The notes under the pieces: generated by a model | The model's input: the letters and a program-made list of their open reading frames with translations, nothing else | What the model was told of the DNA's origin: nothing | The model's database searches: none | Shown: positions 15,341-21,304 of the stretch, in pieces | Layout: each line of letters starts with the position of its first letter | How positions within the stretch are numbered: the stretch's first letter is position 1 | From: IH12 sp041987265 | Lineage (GTDB): Bacteria > Pseudomonadota > Alphaproteobacteria > Caulobacterales > Hyphomonadaceae | Assembly: GCA_041987265.1 (NCBI GenBank) | Contig: JBHIWT010000040.1 | Coordinates: forward strand, 1 to 21,304 | Direction: 5' to 3' | DNA: 21,304 nt | Translations under genes and position numbers: made by a program

Positions 15341-16042
15341 ATGGAGCTGTCCCCCGTGACCGCCAGAACCGTTCTCGCCGCCGCCGCTCTCGCCATCCTG
15401 CCGCCATTCGCCGCCGCCCAGAGCGCCGCAGCCCCGCCCCTGCTGACCGCCGCGCTCACCCCGTCCGCAGACGAGACCACCTACGCCTACGAATTCACGA
15501 TGACCGAATCCGGCAGCCGCGCCATGACCATCACGGCCCGCATCGACCCCGCAAAGCCCGAAGGCCAGCGAGTCGAGATCCTCGACGCAAAGGGCGAAGA
15601 CCTCGACCTCAAACAGATCGACGAGCGCCTCGAACGCGGCGCCAATGGCGACATCTGGTGCGACAACATGATTTCCGGCGCCGACGGCCCCGTTTCCGAA
15701 ACGACATCGGCCAGCGGCCAGCGCGCCTACACCTTCACCCCCAGGGCGCGGCCCGACGCCGAAGGCGATGAACGCAAGATGTTCGCCCGCCTCACCGCCA
15801 CCGCTGTCGTCGATGAAAGCGCACGGGCGCTGAAATCGTTCAACGCCATCCTCGGCAAGCCGTGGAAGCCGAACATCATGGCCAAGATCCACGAGTTCGA
15901 ACTCTCCGGCCAATGCGCGCCCGCACCCAACGGCCGCGCCTACGCCAAAACCATCACCACGAAAATCAGCGGCTCGGCGCTCGGTCAGTCCTTCTCGTCC
16001 AACAACATCCGCCGCATTACCCGCATCTATCCGGCGGGCTGA
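15341..16042 (+). CDS. Exported protein of unknown function
   Basis: I do not recognise the family. The protein starts with a Sec signal peptide (RTVLAAAALAILPPFAAAQ, cleavage probably after AAA or AQS), so the mature form of about 205 residues is periplasmic or surface-exposed. The rest alternates charged turns and short beta-type segments (TYAYEFTMTESG, AMTITARIDP, AYTFTP, TKISGSALGQSF), suggesting a beta-rich fold. The two cysteines, Cys107 (GDIWCDNM) and Cys192 (SGQCAP), could form a disulfide after export. There is no transmembrane helix after the signal peptide. Two starts are possible: ATG 15341 (AAGG ten bases upstream) or GTG 15356, which has GGAG at 15343-15346 and gives a cleaner signal peptide (MTARTVLAAA). 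It is a single-gene unit divergent from the helicase by only 46 bases and ends in its own terminator. Confidence 0.75.
   Translation: MELSPVTARTVLAAAALAILPPFAAAQSAAAPPLLTAALTPSADETTYAYEFTMTESGSRAMTITARIDPAKPEGQRVEILDAKGEDLDLKQIDERLERGANGDIWCDNMISGADGPVSETTSASGQRAYTFTPRARPDAEGDERKMFARLTATAVVDESARALKSFNAILGKPWKPNIMAKIHEFELSGQCAPAPNGRAYAKTITTKISGSALGQSFSSNNIRRITRIYPAG
15343..15346 (+). promoter_or_regulatory. Possible ribosome binding site for the alternative GTG start
   Basis: GGAG lies nine bases before GTG 15356. If used, it shortens the exported protein by five residues and gives a more usual signal-peptide N-terminus. Confidence 0.4.
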
Positions 16043-16067
16043 TCCGGCCGACACGGCGGATCATTTT
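16040..16067 (+). terminator. Rho-independent terminator overlapping a stop codon
   Basis: TGATCCG (16040-16046) pairs with CGGATCA (16057-16063). It is extended by CC/GG across a bulged G, with a GACAC loop, and is followed by TTTT (16064-16067). The TGA stop of the exported-protein gene forms the base of the stem. Confidence 0.65.
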
Positions 16068-16090
16068 CAGATACGCGCACCAGTGTCCCC

Positions 16091-16188
16091 CCTCGTCCCC
16101 GCGAAGGCGGGGACCCGGTGCTCAAGAAATCCGGGAGAAACCCGCCCTTTGTCCAACCATCTGGATTCCCGCATCCGCGGGGATGAGC
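16091..16188. repeat. Inverted pair of REP-like palindromes
   Basis: The left unit (16091-16118) folds as GTCCCCGC-gaag-GCGGGGAC. The right unit (16161-16188) folds as ATTCCCGC-atcc-GCGGGGAT with one G-T wobble. The reverse complement of the left unit aligns with the right over about 27 bases (CCGGGTCCCCGC.. against CTGGATTCCCGC.., then GCGGGGAyGAG). The two are thus head-to-head copies of one element around a 42-base spacer. This is the layout of a REP/BIME-type element, a kind often dispersed in alphaproteobacterial intergenic DNA and moved by RAYT transposases. It fills the gap between convergent genes. Confidence 0.75.
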
Positions 16189-16227
16189 AGATTGTGCGGA
16201 ACCGCCTTCCAAACTCGTCAGCCCATC

Positions 16228-16641
16228 TTACCCCAAACGCCAACGCGACGCGCGCCACAGCCACGCCGCCGTCGCCACGACAATGACGCCAAACAGCGTC
16301 AGGCCGATCAGCACGTAATTGAACTTCACCTCGAAGGTCGGGAAATAGACCCAGTTCACATAGAGCGACACGATCATCGTCGTCACCGCCGCTGCAATCC
16401 CGGCGCGCGGCGCCGCCAGCAACAGCCACAGCACGACAAAATCAACCGCGCACAGGCCGTACCAGAACCACACCGCCCATTCAGGCGCCGGCCCGTGGTA
16501 GAAGAAATCCTGATGCGCGATCACCCAACCGAAATGCAGCAACGCCCCAAGCGGGAAGCAGAACGCCAGCACCGTCCGCGTCCTGTCGGCAAGGTTCATC
16601 TCATCCCGCCACGCTGCCGTCAGTCGCCCCATCCAGCTCAC
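16228..16641 (-). CDS. Small four-helix membrane protein, last gene of the lipid operon
   Basis: A 137-aa protein that I cannot assign to a characterised family. After a short basic, amphipathic N-terminus (WMGRLTAAWRDEMN) it has four hydrophobic stretches: about 22-42 (TVLAFCFPLGALLHFGWVIA), 54-76, 80-100 (AAAVTTMIVSLYVNWVYF) and 107-130 (YVLIGLTLFGVIVVATAAWLW). Loops carry several aromatic residues, and a histidine in the first helix (LLHFGW) and HQDFFYHG in the first loop may be functional. Its ATG overlaps the stop of the acyl-adenylating enzyme (ATGA at 16638-16641), so it is translated with the operon. It could be a scaffold, transporter subunit or accessory lipid-handling protein; none of these can be shown. 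Confidence 0.75.
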   Translation of the reverse strand: MSWMGRLTAAWRDEMNLADRTRTVLAFCFPLGALLHFGWVIAHQDFFYHGPAPEWAVWFWYGLCAVDFVVLWLLLAAPRAGIAAAVTTMIVSLYVNWVYFPTFEVKFNYVLIGLTLFGVIVVATAAWLWRASRWRLG

Positions 16642-18050
16642 CGCAACACCTGCTTCAGTCGGGCATAATCCACTTTCGAATTGTGCCGTTTATCCATCGG
16701 CACACCAGCGATCCGCCGGACATCCAGATCACCGAGCCTTCGTCCACGCAAACGCAGGTCCGCTTCGTCCAGACCGTCGCCCGCCACCGCCAGAACGCTG
16801 CGCCCGTCAACCACCGTCAGCCCGGCCTGCGCAACGCCCGGCCAGCTCAGCGCCGCCGTCTCCACCGCAAACGGAAATAGCCCGCCGCGCGCCGCATCCT
16901 TGCGCCCCAACAGCCACAATCGCCCGCGCTCATCCATCCGCGCCGCATCTCCCGTGCGATGCCACAGCACCTCTCCACGCATCACTTTGGTGCTGGCGTT
17001 GTCCCGCTCCTCCAGATAGCCGCGATTGACGTGTGCGCCCGCCACCTGAACCTCATCCTCCACCAGCGCGACATCGATCTCCTCGATCGGCGTCCCCGCC
17101 AGCAACCCTGCGCCCTCACTCATCGCGCGCCAGTCATCCTCGCCGATGTCGTCGTAGGCCACATGCGCAATCGGCTCGGCCTCGGTCGACCCATAAACCG
17201 CATGCACCTCAGCCCTTAGCGCCGTCCTGCGCATGCCATGCAACAGGTTCGGAAACACCGGCCCGCCCCCGGTAAACAACGCCGACACGCCTTCCAGCGT
17301 CTCCCCGCTATCGACAATCCGCCCGCACACTGCCGGCGGCGCAATCACCCGGTTCACTCCCTCCGCCCGCATCTGCGCCACCAGCGCCGCTCCATCCAGC
17401 TGCGCCGGCTTGGTCAGCCTGCCCTTCGGGATCACGCTCGCCGCTCCAACCGCCAGGTTCGACAGGATGAACACCGGCAGAGAAATCAAATCCACGTCCC
17501 CCGGCGACGTCTTGCGCAGATCCTCCAGCAACCGGTGCTGCAGCAGCAGAAAGTCCACCGACCGCACGATCCCTTTAGGCAATCCGGTCGACCCCGACGT
17601 GAACGTGATCAGCGCCGGTGCATCCCGCGCCACATCCGCCAGAATCTCCGCATTGCTTGTCGCTCCCGGCTCAGGCACCCGCCGCAATCCGCTCAGCTCG
17701 GAAATGAATGGCCGGATCAACCGCGCCAACATCCCCCCGGCGAACGCCTTCGGCTGCGCCATCCGCACCGCATGGCGCACGCCTGCAATCCCCGCCGCCG
17801 GTTCCGGAAACGTCGCCACCGCACCAAGCCGAAAGATCGCCAGCAGAATCTCGTAAAGCTCGATCGACACCCCGCGCGCCACCAGCACCGCATCGCCCGC
17901 ACCGATCCCCATCTCGCGCATCACGCTCGCCCGCGCCGCCGATGCCCGCGCCAGCGCGCCGTATCTCTCACGCCGCCCATCGCCGTCGACAATCGCCACC
18001 GCCTCCGGCCGCGCTTCCGCCTGCTCCAGAAACGTCGCGATCAGACTCAC
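16638..18050 (-). CDS. Compact acyl-adenylating enzyme (ANL superfamily, OleC-like motifs)
   Basis: AMP-forming ligase of 470 aa, shorter than typical fatty-acyl-CoA ligases (520-600). The core motifs are complete: phosphate loop TFTSGSTGLPKG (149-160), aromatic motif VYGSTEAEPIAH (285-296), HRTGDAARMDERGRLWLLGR (364-383) and a C-terminal DKRHNSKVDY (453-462) with the catalytic Lys459. The closing RHNSK resembles the RHNAK ending of OleC-type enzymes as I remember it, rather than the usual PRTxxGK, so an OleC-like (beta-lactone synthetase clade) origin is possible. The likely substrate is a fatty or hydroxy-fatty acid. It overlaps its neighbours by ATGA on both sides. Whether the acyl-AMP goes to CoA, to the adjacent GNAT protein or to a lactone is unknown. 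Confidence 0.85.
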   Translation of the reverse strand: MSLIATFLEQAEARPEAVAIVDGDGRRERYGALARASAARASVMREMGIGAGDAVLVARGVSIELYEILLAIFRLGAVATFPEPAAGIAGVRHAVRMAQPKAFAGGMLARLIRPFISELSGLRRVPEPGATSNAEILADVARDAPALITFTSGSTGLPKGIVRSVDFLLLQHRLLEDLRKTSPGDVDLISLPVFILSNLAVGAASVIPKGRLTKPAQLDGAALVAQMRAEGVNRVIAPPAVCGRIVDSGETLEGVSALFTGGGPVFPNLLHGMRRTALRAEVHAVYGSTEAEPIAHVAYDDIGEDDWRAMSEGAGLLAGTPIEEIDVALVEDEVQVAGAHVNRGYLEERDNASTKVMRGEVLWHRTGDAARMDERGRLWLLGRKDAARGGLFPFAVETAALSWPGVAQAGLTVVDGRSVLAVAGDGLDEADLRLRGRRLGDLDVRRIAGVPMDKRHNSKVDYARLKQVLR

Positions 18051-18871
18051 AGTTTCAGGCCGTACAGCGCATACCGCCGGAACACCCGCCCGCCCGTGCG
18101 ATCCGAATGCGTCGCCGAAAGATTGTCCTCGTGCATCAGCGCATGGATCACGCGGGCATATCCCTTGTCCCGCACTCGCGCATGAAACGTATCCGCCAGA
18201 AACGACCCCACACCCTTCATCGCCGATGCATAGGTCTTCAGGATCACACTCCCATCCGCTCCGGGAATCCCGAACAGGAAGCCAACCAGCTCCCCATCGT
18301 CCTTCTCGGCCAGCAGAACCAGATCGCGATCAAGCATCGGCACGACAGGCAGGTATGAGCCGACAAACGCCTCCCGCGGGATCGGCGTATAGAACGCATT
18401 CCGCGCAAACGCCTTCAAAGACAGATCATGGATCGCTCCCAGCGCAGCCTCGGCCTGCGCAGGATCAAACGCGCGCAATGTCACGCCATCCGGCGCCACC
18501 GCCGCCTTGGCCTCCATCGCCGCATCGCGCACGGACGACACATACCGCGACACGACTTCTAATCCCGCCGCCTCGAACGCCGCCGGATACCAGTCCGGAT
18601 TTTCAGGCTCCATCAGGAACGGCGCAGACCCGTCGCTCTCCACCACCAGCCGATACCGCGCCCACGTATTCCCATCCATCGGCCCCAGCACACCGCCAAA
18701 GCCTTCATCGCGAAGCGTTCCTACGACCTCGCGCAACAGCGCCGCCCCGGCCGCCGCATCATCACACGCAAACTGACCAACCGCCGCGCACCGCAACTCA
18801 TCCCAACCCGGCGCATCGCGATAGATCGTCGCCTTCGCGCCATCGCGCTCGATCATCTCCGGCCCGCTCAT
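18047..18871 (-). CDS. GNAT-fold acyltransferase
   Basis: A 274-aa protein with a two-lobed GNAT layout. The N-lobe (LRDEGFGGVLGPMDGNTWARYR) and the following FLMEPENPDWYPAAFEAAG match a recurrent GNAT subfamily with GP-x-N/D-x-x-T/S-W and an E-P-x-N-P-x-x-Y segment. The C-lobe carries a beta strand (ELVGFLFGIPG), a degenerate acyl-CoA loop (KGVGSFLADTF, about 219-229) and HALMHEDNLSA (243-253), followed by FRRYALYGLKL, a common subfamily ending. The start is the ATG at 18871, overlapping the kinase stop (ATGA at 18868-18871). The longer open frame upstream lies inside the kinase and is not used. It should transfer an acyl group from CoA, or possibly from the neighbouring ligase, to an amine. 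The nature of the substrate is inference. Confidence 0.82.
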   Translation of the reverse strand: MSGPEMIERDGAKATIYRDAPGWDELRCAAVGQFACDDAAAGAALLREVVGTLRDEGFGGVLGPMDGNTWARYRLVVESDGSAPFLMEPENPDWYPAAFEAAGLEVVSRYVSSVRDAAMEAKAAVAPDGVTLRAFDPAQAEAALGAIHDLSLKAFARNAFYTPIPREAFVGSYLPVVPMLDRDLVLLAEKDDGELVGFLFGIPGADGSVILKTYASAMKGVGSFLADTFHARVRDKGYARVIHALMHEDNLSATHSDRTGGRVFRRYALYGLKL

Positions 18872-20199
18872 GGCGATAATGGCAGGGCCGCCATCCCCGC
18901 CGCCGTCGACAACGCGCCAAGGCTCACCCACGGACGCTTCAGCTTCTTCTCCCTGAACAACCAGCCCGCCGCCGCTACCATCATGATCGCCGCCAGTCCC
19001 AGCGAGGTAAACAGCGACGCCGCGCTGCCGCCGCCCTCGCTCCAATAAGTCCGCACAGACATCGCCGCCCACGCAACCACCACGCTTCCAAGCAATACCG
19101 GCATGTTCGCTCCGAACCGCGCCACAACGCCAACGGCCAGCGCCGCAAACGCGAGGTTGAACGAAAAGATCGTATCCATCCGCGCCAGGTTCGACACCAC
19201 GAAGAAGCACAGCGCAACCGCCAGCACCACCACCAGCAGGTTCAAGGCGTCATGCTCTGGCCGCTCCACCTCCAGATACCGCCGGCACACAAGATACGCC
19301 CCCACCGCGAGCGCCGGCGTCAACACGCTCAACGGTCCGGAGAACACCGCGATGCAGAAAAACAGCGTCGCCCCGGTCGCAAGGAAATGCCGGTCAGTGT
19401 TCATGTGTTGCGTCAGATAGAGCAGTCCAAGCAACGCCAGCAGGAACGGCCCGGCCACCAGCGCCAGCCCCACCGCGCCCAGATGCATCAGGTTCGCCAG
19501 CAGGAAATAAAGCCCCATCGGAATGAACAGATTGTCCAGCCCGCGCCAGCTCGCCGCCTCCAGCAACGCCCCGAACACAGCCACAATGAACGCCAGCAGG
19601 ATCACCTCGCTGCGCCCCACATCGCTGAGCAGCAGCAAGGCGATCATCGAAACCAGCCACGCCGTCACCGCAAACGCGACCACGCCCTCAACGCTCTTGA
19701 GCCCCTCTTCAACGTGAAACGTCTGCTTCCCATAGCGCACGCCCACCAGCGCGCTCGCCGCATCGCACAGCGTCAGGATCGCAATCGGCAACACATAAAG
19801 CAGCGTCCCGCGCGAGCCCGCCGTGTCCTCGCCCTGCAGGATGAAATGCCCGTCCGCCAGCCAGAACAGCAAGGCGACAGAAACCGCAAAGAAGATCTCG
19901 CCGAACGACACCCGCTCGACAGCATGCAATCCGCCGCCCAGCCCTGAACGCATCGTATTGCGAGCCAGCGCAAACACGCCAACCGACAGCGCACACATCA
20001 ACGCCACTTCCCACGCCGCGGAAAAGACCCAGGGAAACGTCAGGCAGTACAGCCCCAGCGAAATGTGAACCAGCTTGCGGCCCAGCTCGGCCGGCAAATG
20101 CGTCGCCTTCGCCAGCCGCGACACGCCCCACAACACCACGATCAGCAAGGCGACAGACCCGAACACGCGCGCAAGCGCCAGCCAGGTCTCGGCGCTCAC
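18868..20199 (-). CDS. Dgk1/VTE5-like CTP-dependent lipid kinase with extra C-terminal membrane domain
   Basis: A 443-aa polytopic membrane protein. Residues 1-230 carry the pattern of the dolichol kinase/Dgk1/phytol kinase family: ELGRKLVHISLGLY (RKxxH at 41-45), VSFGE (97-101), TLCDAASALVGVRYGK (143-158), LKSVEGVVAF (167-176) and DNLFIP (222-227) after Glu214. These enzymes use CTP to phosphorylate a membrane alcohol such as dolichol, phytol or diacylglycerol. The remaining ~210 residues add about six more membrane helices (e.g. TLFFCIAVFSGPLSVLTPAL, LLVVVLAVALCFFVVSNLA) that I cannot assign. Single-domain relatives are about 200-250 aa, so this is roughly double length. It overlaps DUF3419 upstream and GNAT downstream by ATGA. 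The kinase call is a family inference; the natural lipid substrate is unknown. Confidence 0.8.
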   Translation of the reverse strand: MSAETWLALARVFGSVALLIVVLWGVSRLAKATHLPAELGRKLVHISLGLYCLTFPWVFSAAWEVALMCALSVGVFALARNTMRSGLGGGLHAVERVSFGEIFFAVSVALLFWLADGHFILQGEDTAGSRGTLLYVLPIAILTLCDAASALVGVRYGKQTFHVEEGLKSVEGVVAFAVTAWLVSMIALLLLSDVGRSEVILLAFIVAVFGALLEAASWRGLDNLFIPMGLYFLLANLMHLGAVGLALVAGPFLLALLGLLYLTQHMNTDRHFLATGATLFFCIAVFSGPLSVLTPALAVGAYLVCRRYLEVERPEHDALNLLVVVLAVALCFFVVSNLARMDTIFSFNLAFAALAVGVVARFGANMPVLLGSVVVAWAAMSVRTYWSEGGGSAASLFTSLGLAAIMMVAAAGWLFREKKLKRPWVSLGALSTAAGMAALPLSP

Positions 20200-21293
20200 G
20201 CGACTTCCTCGATGATGAAGTCACAATAGAAGAACGCCTTGTCCTGCGCCTTCAACCGCTCCGCCAGTTCTTCATTGCTCGTCACCCTGCCGGCAAACGC
20301 TTCCGGCGCGCGGCGCGGCGCCATCATGTTCCAGTACGCAATCCGCGCACCCGGCTTGGCTGTCTCCAGAATGGTCCCGTACGCCGCCTCATGCGCGCCG
20401 GGCGACATGTATTCGAAAATGTCCGACAGGTTGAACGCATCGGCCTTCACTCCGTCAGCGGCAAGTTCCTCAACCGTGCACTCGCGCACATCCAGCCGGT
20501 CCAGCCGCCCGCGGATCGTTTCGAACGCCTCCTCACGCAACGCGCGCGGCAAGGTCTTCCCGTGCCGCCCGCGCAGGATCCAGTGCAGGTACGGGTTCAC
20601 CGACGGATCCTGATCCACCAGCGCCTTGCGCGTCAGCCGCGCCACCTGCTCCGCAGGGCTGCCGTCAACATGATCGAAGAAACTCGGATCGCGCCCCAGC
20701 CGCCCCATCACCGACTTGGAGAAGAACCCCTTCACCAGCGTGCGCCAGCCCCACACATTCCAGCGCGCATCATAGAATTCCGCGCGATCCTCCTCGCTGC
20801 GCCGGCGGAACACGTCATCCAGCGTCTCGCGATTGTGCACGAACGGCAGCAGCCAGTGGCGCAGGATGCGGAAATAGCGCTCGAACTTGCCAACCCCGCC
20901 GACGCCATACTTCAGCACCAGAGACCGTTTCGCCGCCCAGAAGGCCTGATCCTCAGCCGACAGGTCCTTGCACACCTTGTCCAGCAATACGTCACGCCGG
21001 TGCGAAGCGCGCGACCCGATGATTTCCAGAAACTCATCATGACGCAGCTTGCCATAAGCCGCGATGCGGAACCGCACGCACACCAGCTGCGCCGGGTTCA
21101 TGTCCACCGCGATCACCTTCTCGGCGCCCTCGGCCAGCAGGGCGAACGCATTGTCCCCCGCCGATGCGATGCTCACCACCGTATCGCCGGGCTGCACGCG
21201 CAGCGCCTCGCACAGGATGTCGGCGTCTTCCCACACCTGAGCGTAACGCACAGCATCGAACTGCGCCTTTGCAGTGATCTCCGTCCCCGTCAT
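20196..21293 (-). CDS. DUF3419 / BtaA-like SAM-dependent 3-amino-3-carboxypropyltransferase
   Basis: A 365-aa member of the DUF3419 (PF11899) family, whose known member BtaA moves the 3-amino-3-carboxypropyl group of S-adenosylmethionine onto diacylglycerol to start betaine-lipid synthesis. The N-terminal YAQVWEDADILCEAL and the SAM-binding stretch VSIASAGDNAFALL then VIAVDMNPAQL match BtaA landmarks. The central region is rich in basic and aromatic residues (FFSKSVMGRLGRDPSFFDH), and the C-terminal LSDIFEYMSP is typical of the family. No membrane span is obvious, so it probably works at the membrane surface. It is the first gene of the cluster in this window. Its ATG shares a base with a TGA (TGATG at 21291-21295), so another gene may precede it. 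BtaB, the methyltransferase that completes betaine lipids, is not in view. Confidence 0.85.
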   Translation of the reverse strand: MTGTEITAKAQFDAVRYAQVWEDADILCEALRVQPGDTVVSIASAGDNAFALLAEGAEKVIAVDMNPAQLVCVRFRIAAYGKLRHDEFLEIIGSRASHRRDVLLDKVCKDLSAEDQAFWAAKRSLVLKYGVGGVGKFERYFRILRHWLLPFVHNRETLDDVFRRRSEEDRAEFYDARWNVWGWRTLVKGFFSKSVMGRLGRDPSFFDHVDGSPAEQVARLTRKALVDQDPSVNPYLHWILRGRHGKTLPRALREEAFETIRGRLDRLDVRECTVEELAADGVKADAFNLSDIFEYMSPGAHEAAYGTILETAKPGARIAYWNMMAPRRAPEAFAGRVTSNEELAERLKAQDKAFFYCDFIIEEVA

Positions 21294-21304
21294 CAGTCCA
21301 TCGC

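Noticed and set aside
17238..18185. 315-codon + strand open frame antisense to the ligase and GNAT genes
   Set aside because: It crosses the boundary of two coupled genes and has shadow-type composition.
18872..19210. N-terminal extension of the GNAT protein
   Set aside because: The frame is open, but it lies inside the kinase gene, is Gly/Arg-rich and lacks GNAT similarity. The ATGA start at 18871 fits the operon pattern.

Overview
The window is GC-rich alphaproteobacterial DNA with tightly packed genes. A PodJ-type polarity protein, an Alph_Pro_TM (TIGR02186) gene and a single GANTC site in the podJ leader point to Caulobacterales or a close relative (Hyphomonadaceae/Maricaulaceae-like). 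The order is an inference; the class is fairly secure. I see no rRNA, tRNA, CRISPR array, transposase or prophage gene. No stretch longer than about 220 bases lacks a gene.

Region 1 (1-6470): the tail of an OmpA/Pal-type peptidoglycan-binding protein on the + strand meets a - strand fatty-acid beta-oxidation cluster at a shared bidirectional terminator (343-374). In transcription order the cluster is a MerR regulator, a ~594-aa acyl-CoA dehydrogenase, a thiolase, a 73-aa glycine-zipper membrane protein and a FadB/FadJ-type multifunctional enzyme. The last three are translationally coupled.

Region 2 (6471-10234): a 221-bp divergent intergenic region separates merR from a 1180-aa PodJ homologue. 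That protein has a short conserved N-terminus, a very long coiled coil, an acidic linker, one membrane span, Sel1 repeats and a peptidoglycan-binding domain.

Region 3 (10353-12016): a TSUP-family anion exporter overlaps by ATGA with an Alph_Pro_TM protein, a pairing known from alphaproteobacteria. The second gene runs tail-to-tail into the next unit.

Region 4 (12013-15294, - strand): a ligase-associated DEXH helicase followed by the PdeM phosphoesterase. This is half of a known DNA-repair cassette, without its ligase and exonuclease neighbours.

Region 5 (15341-16227): an exported protein of unknown function, its terminator, and an inverted pair of REP-like palindromes.

Region 6 (16228-21293, - strand): the most interesting part. 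Five genes are joined by four consecutive ATGA overlaps: a BtaA-like DUF3419 aminocarboxypropyltransferase, a Dgk1/VTE5-like CTP-dependent lipid kinase with an extra membrane domain, a GNAT-fold protein, a compact acyl-adenylating enzyme with OleC-like motifs, and a four-helix membrane protein. Together they look like a lipid-biosynthesis or lipid-modification pathway that I cannot match to a described system. The first gene starts in a TGATG context, so the operon may continue beyond the right edge.
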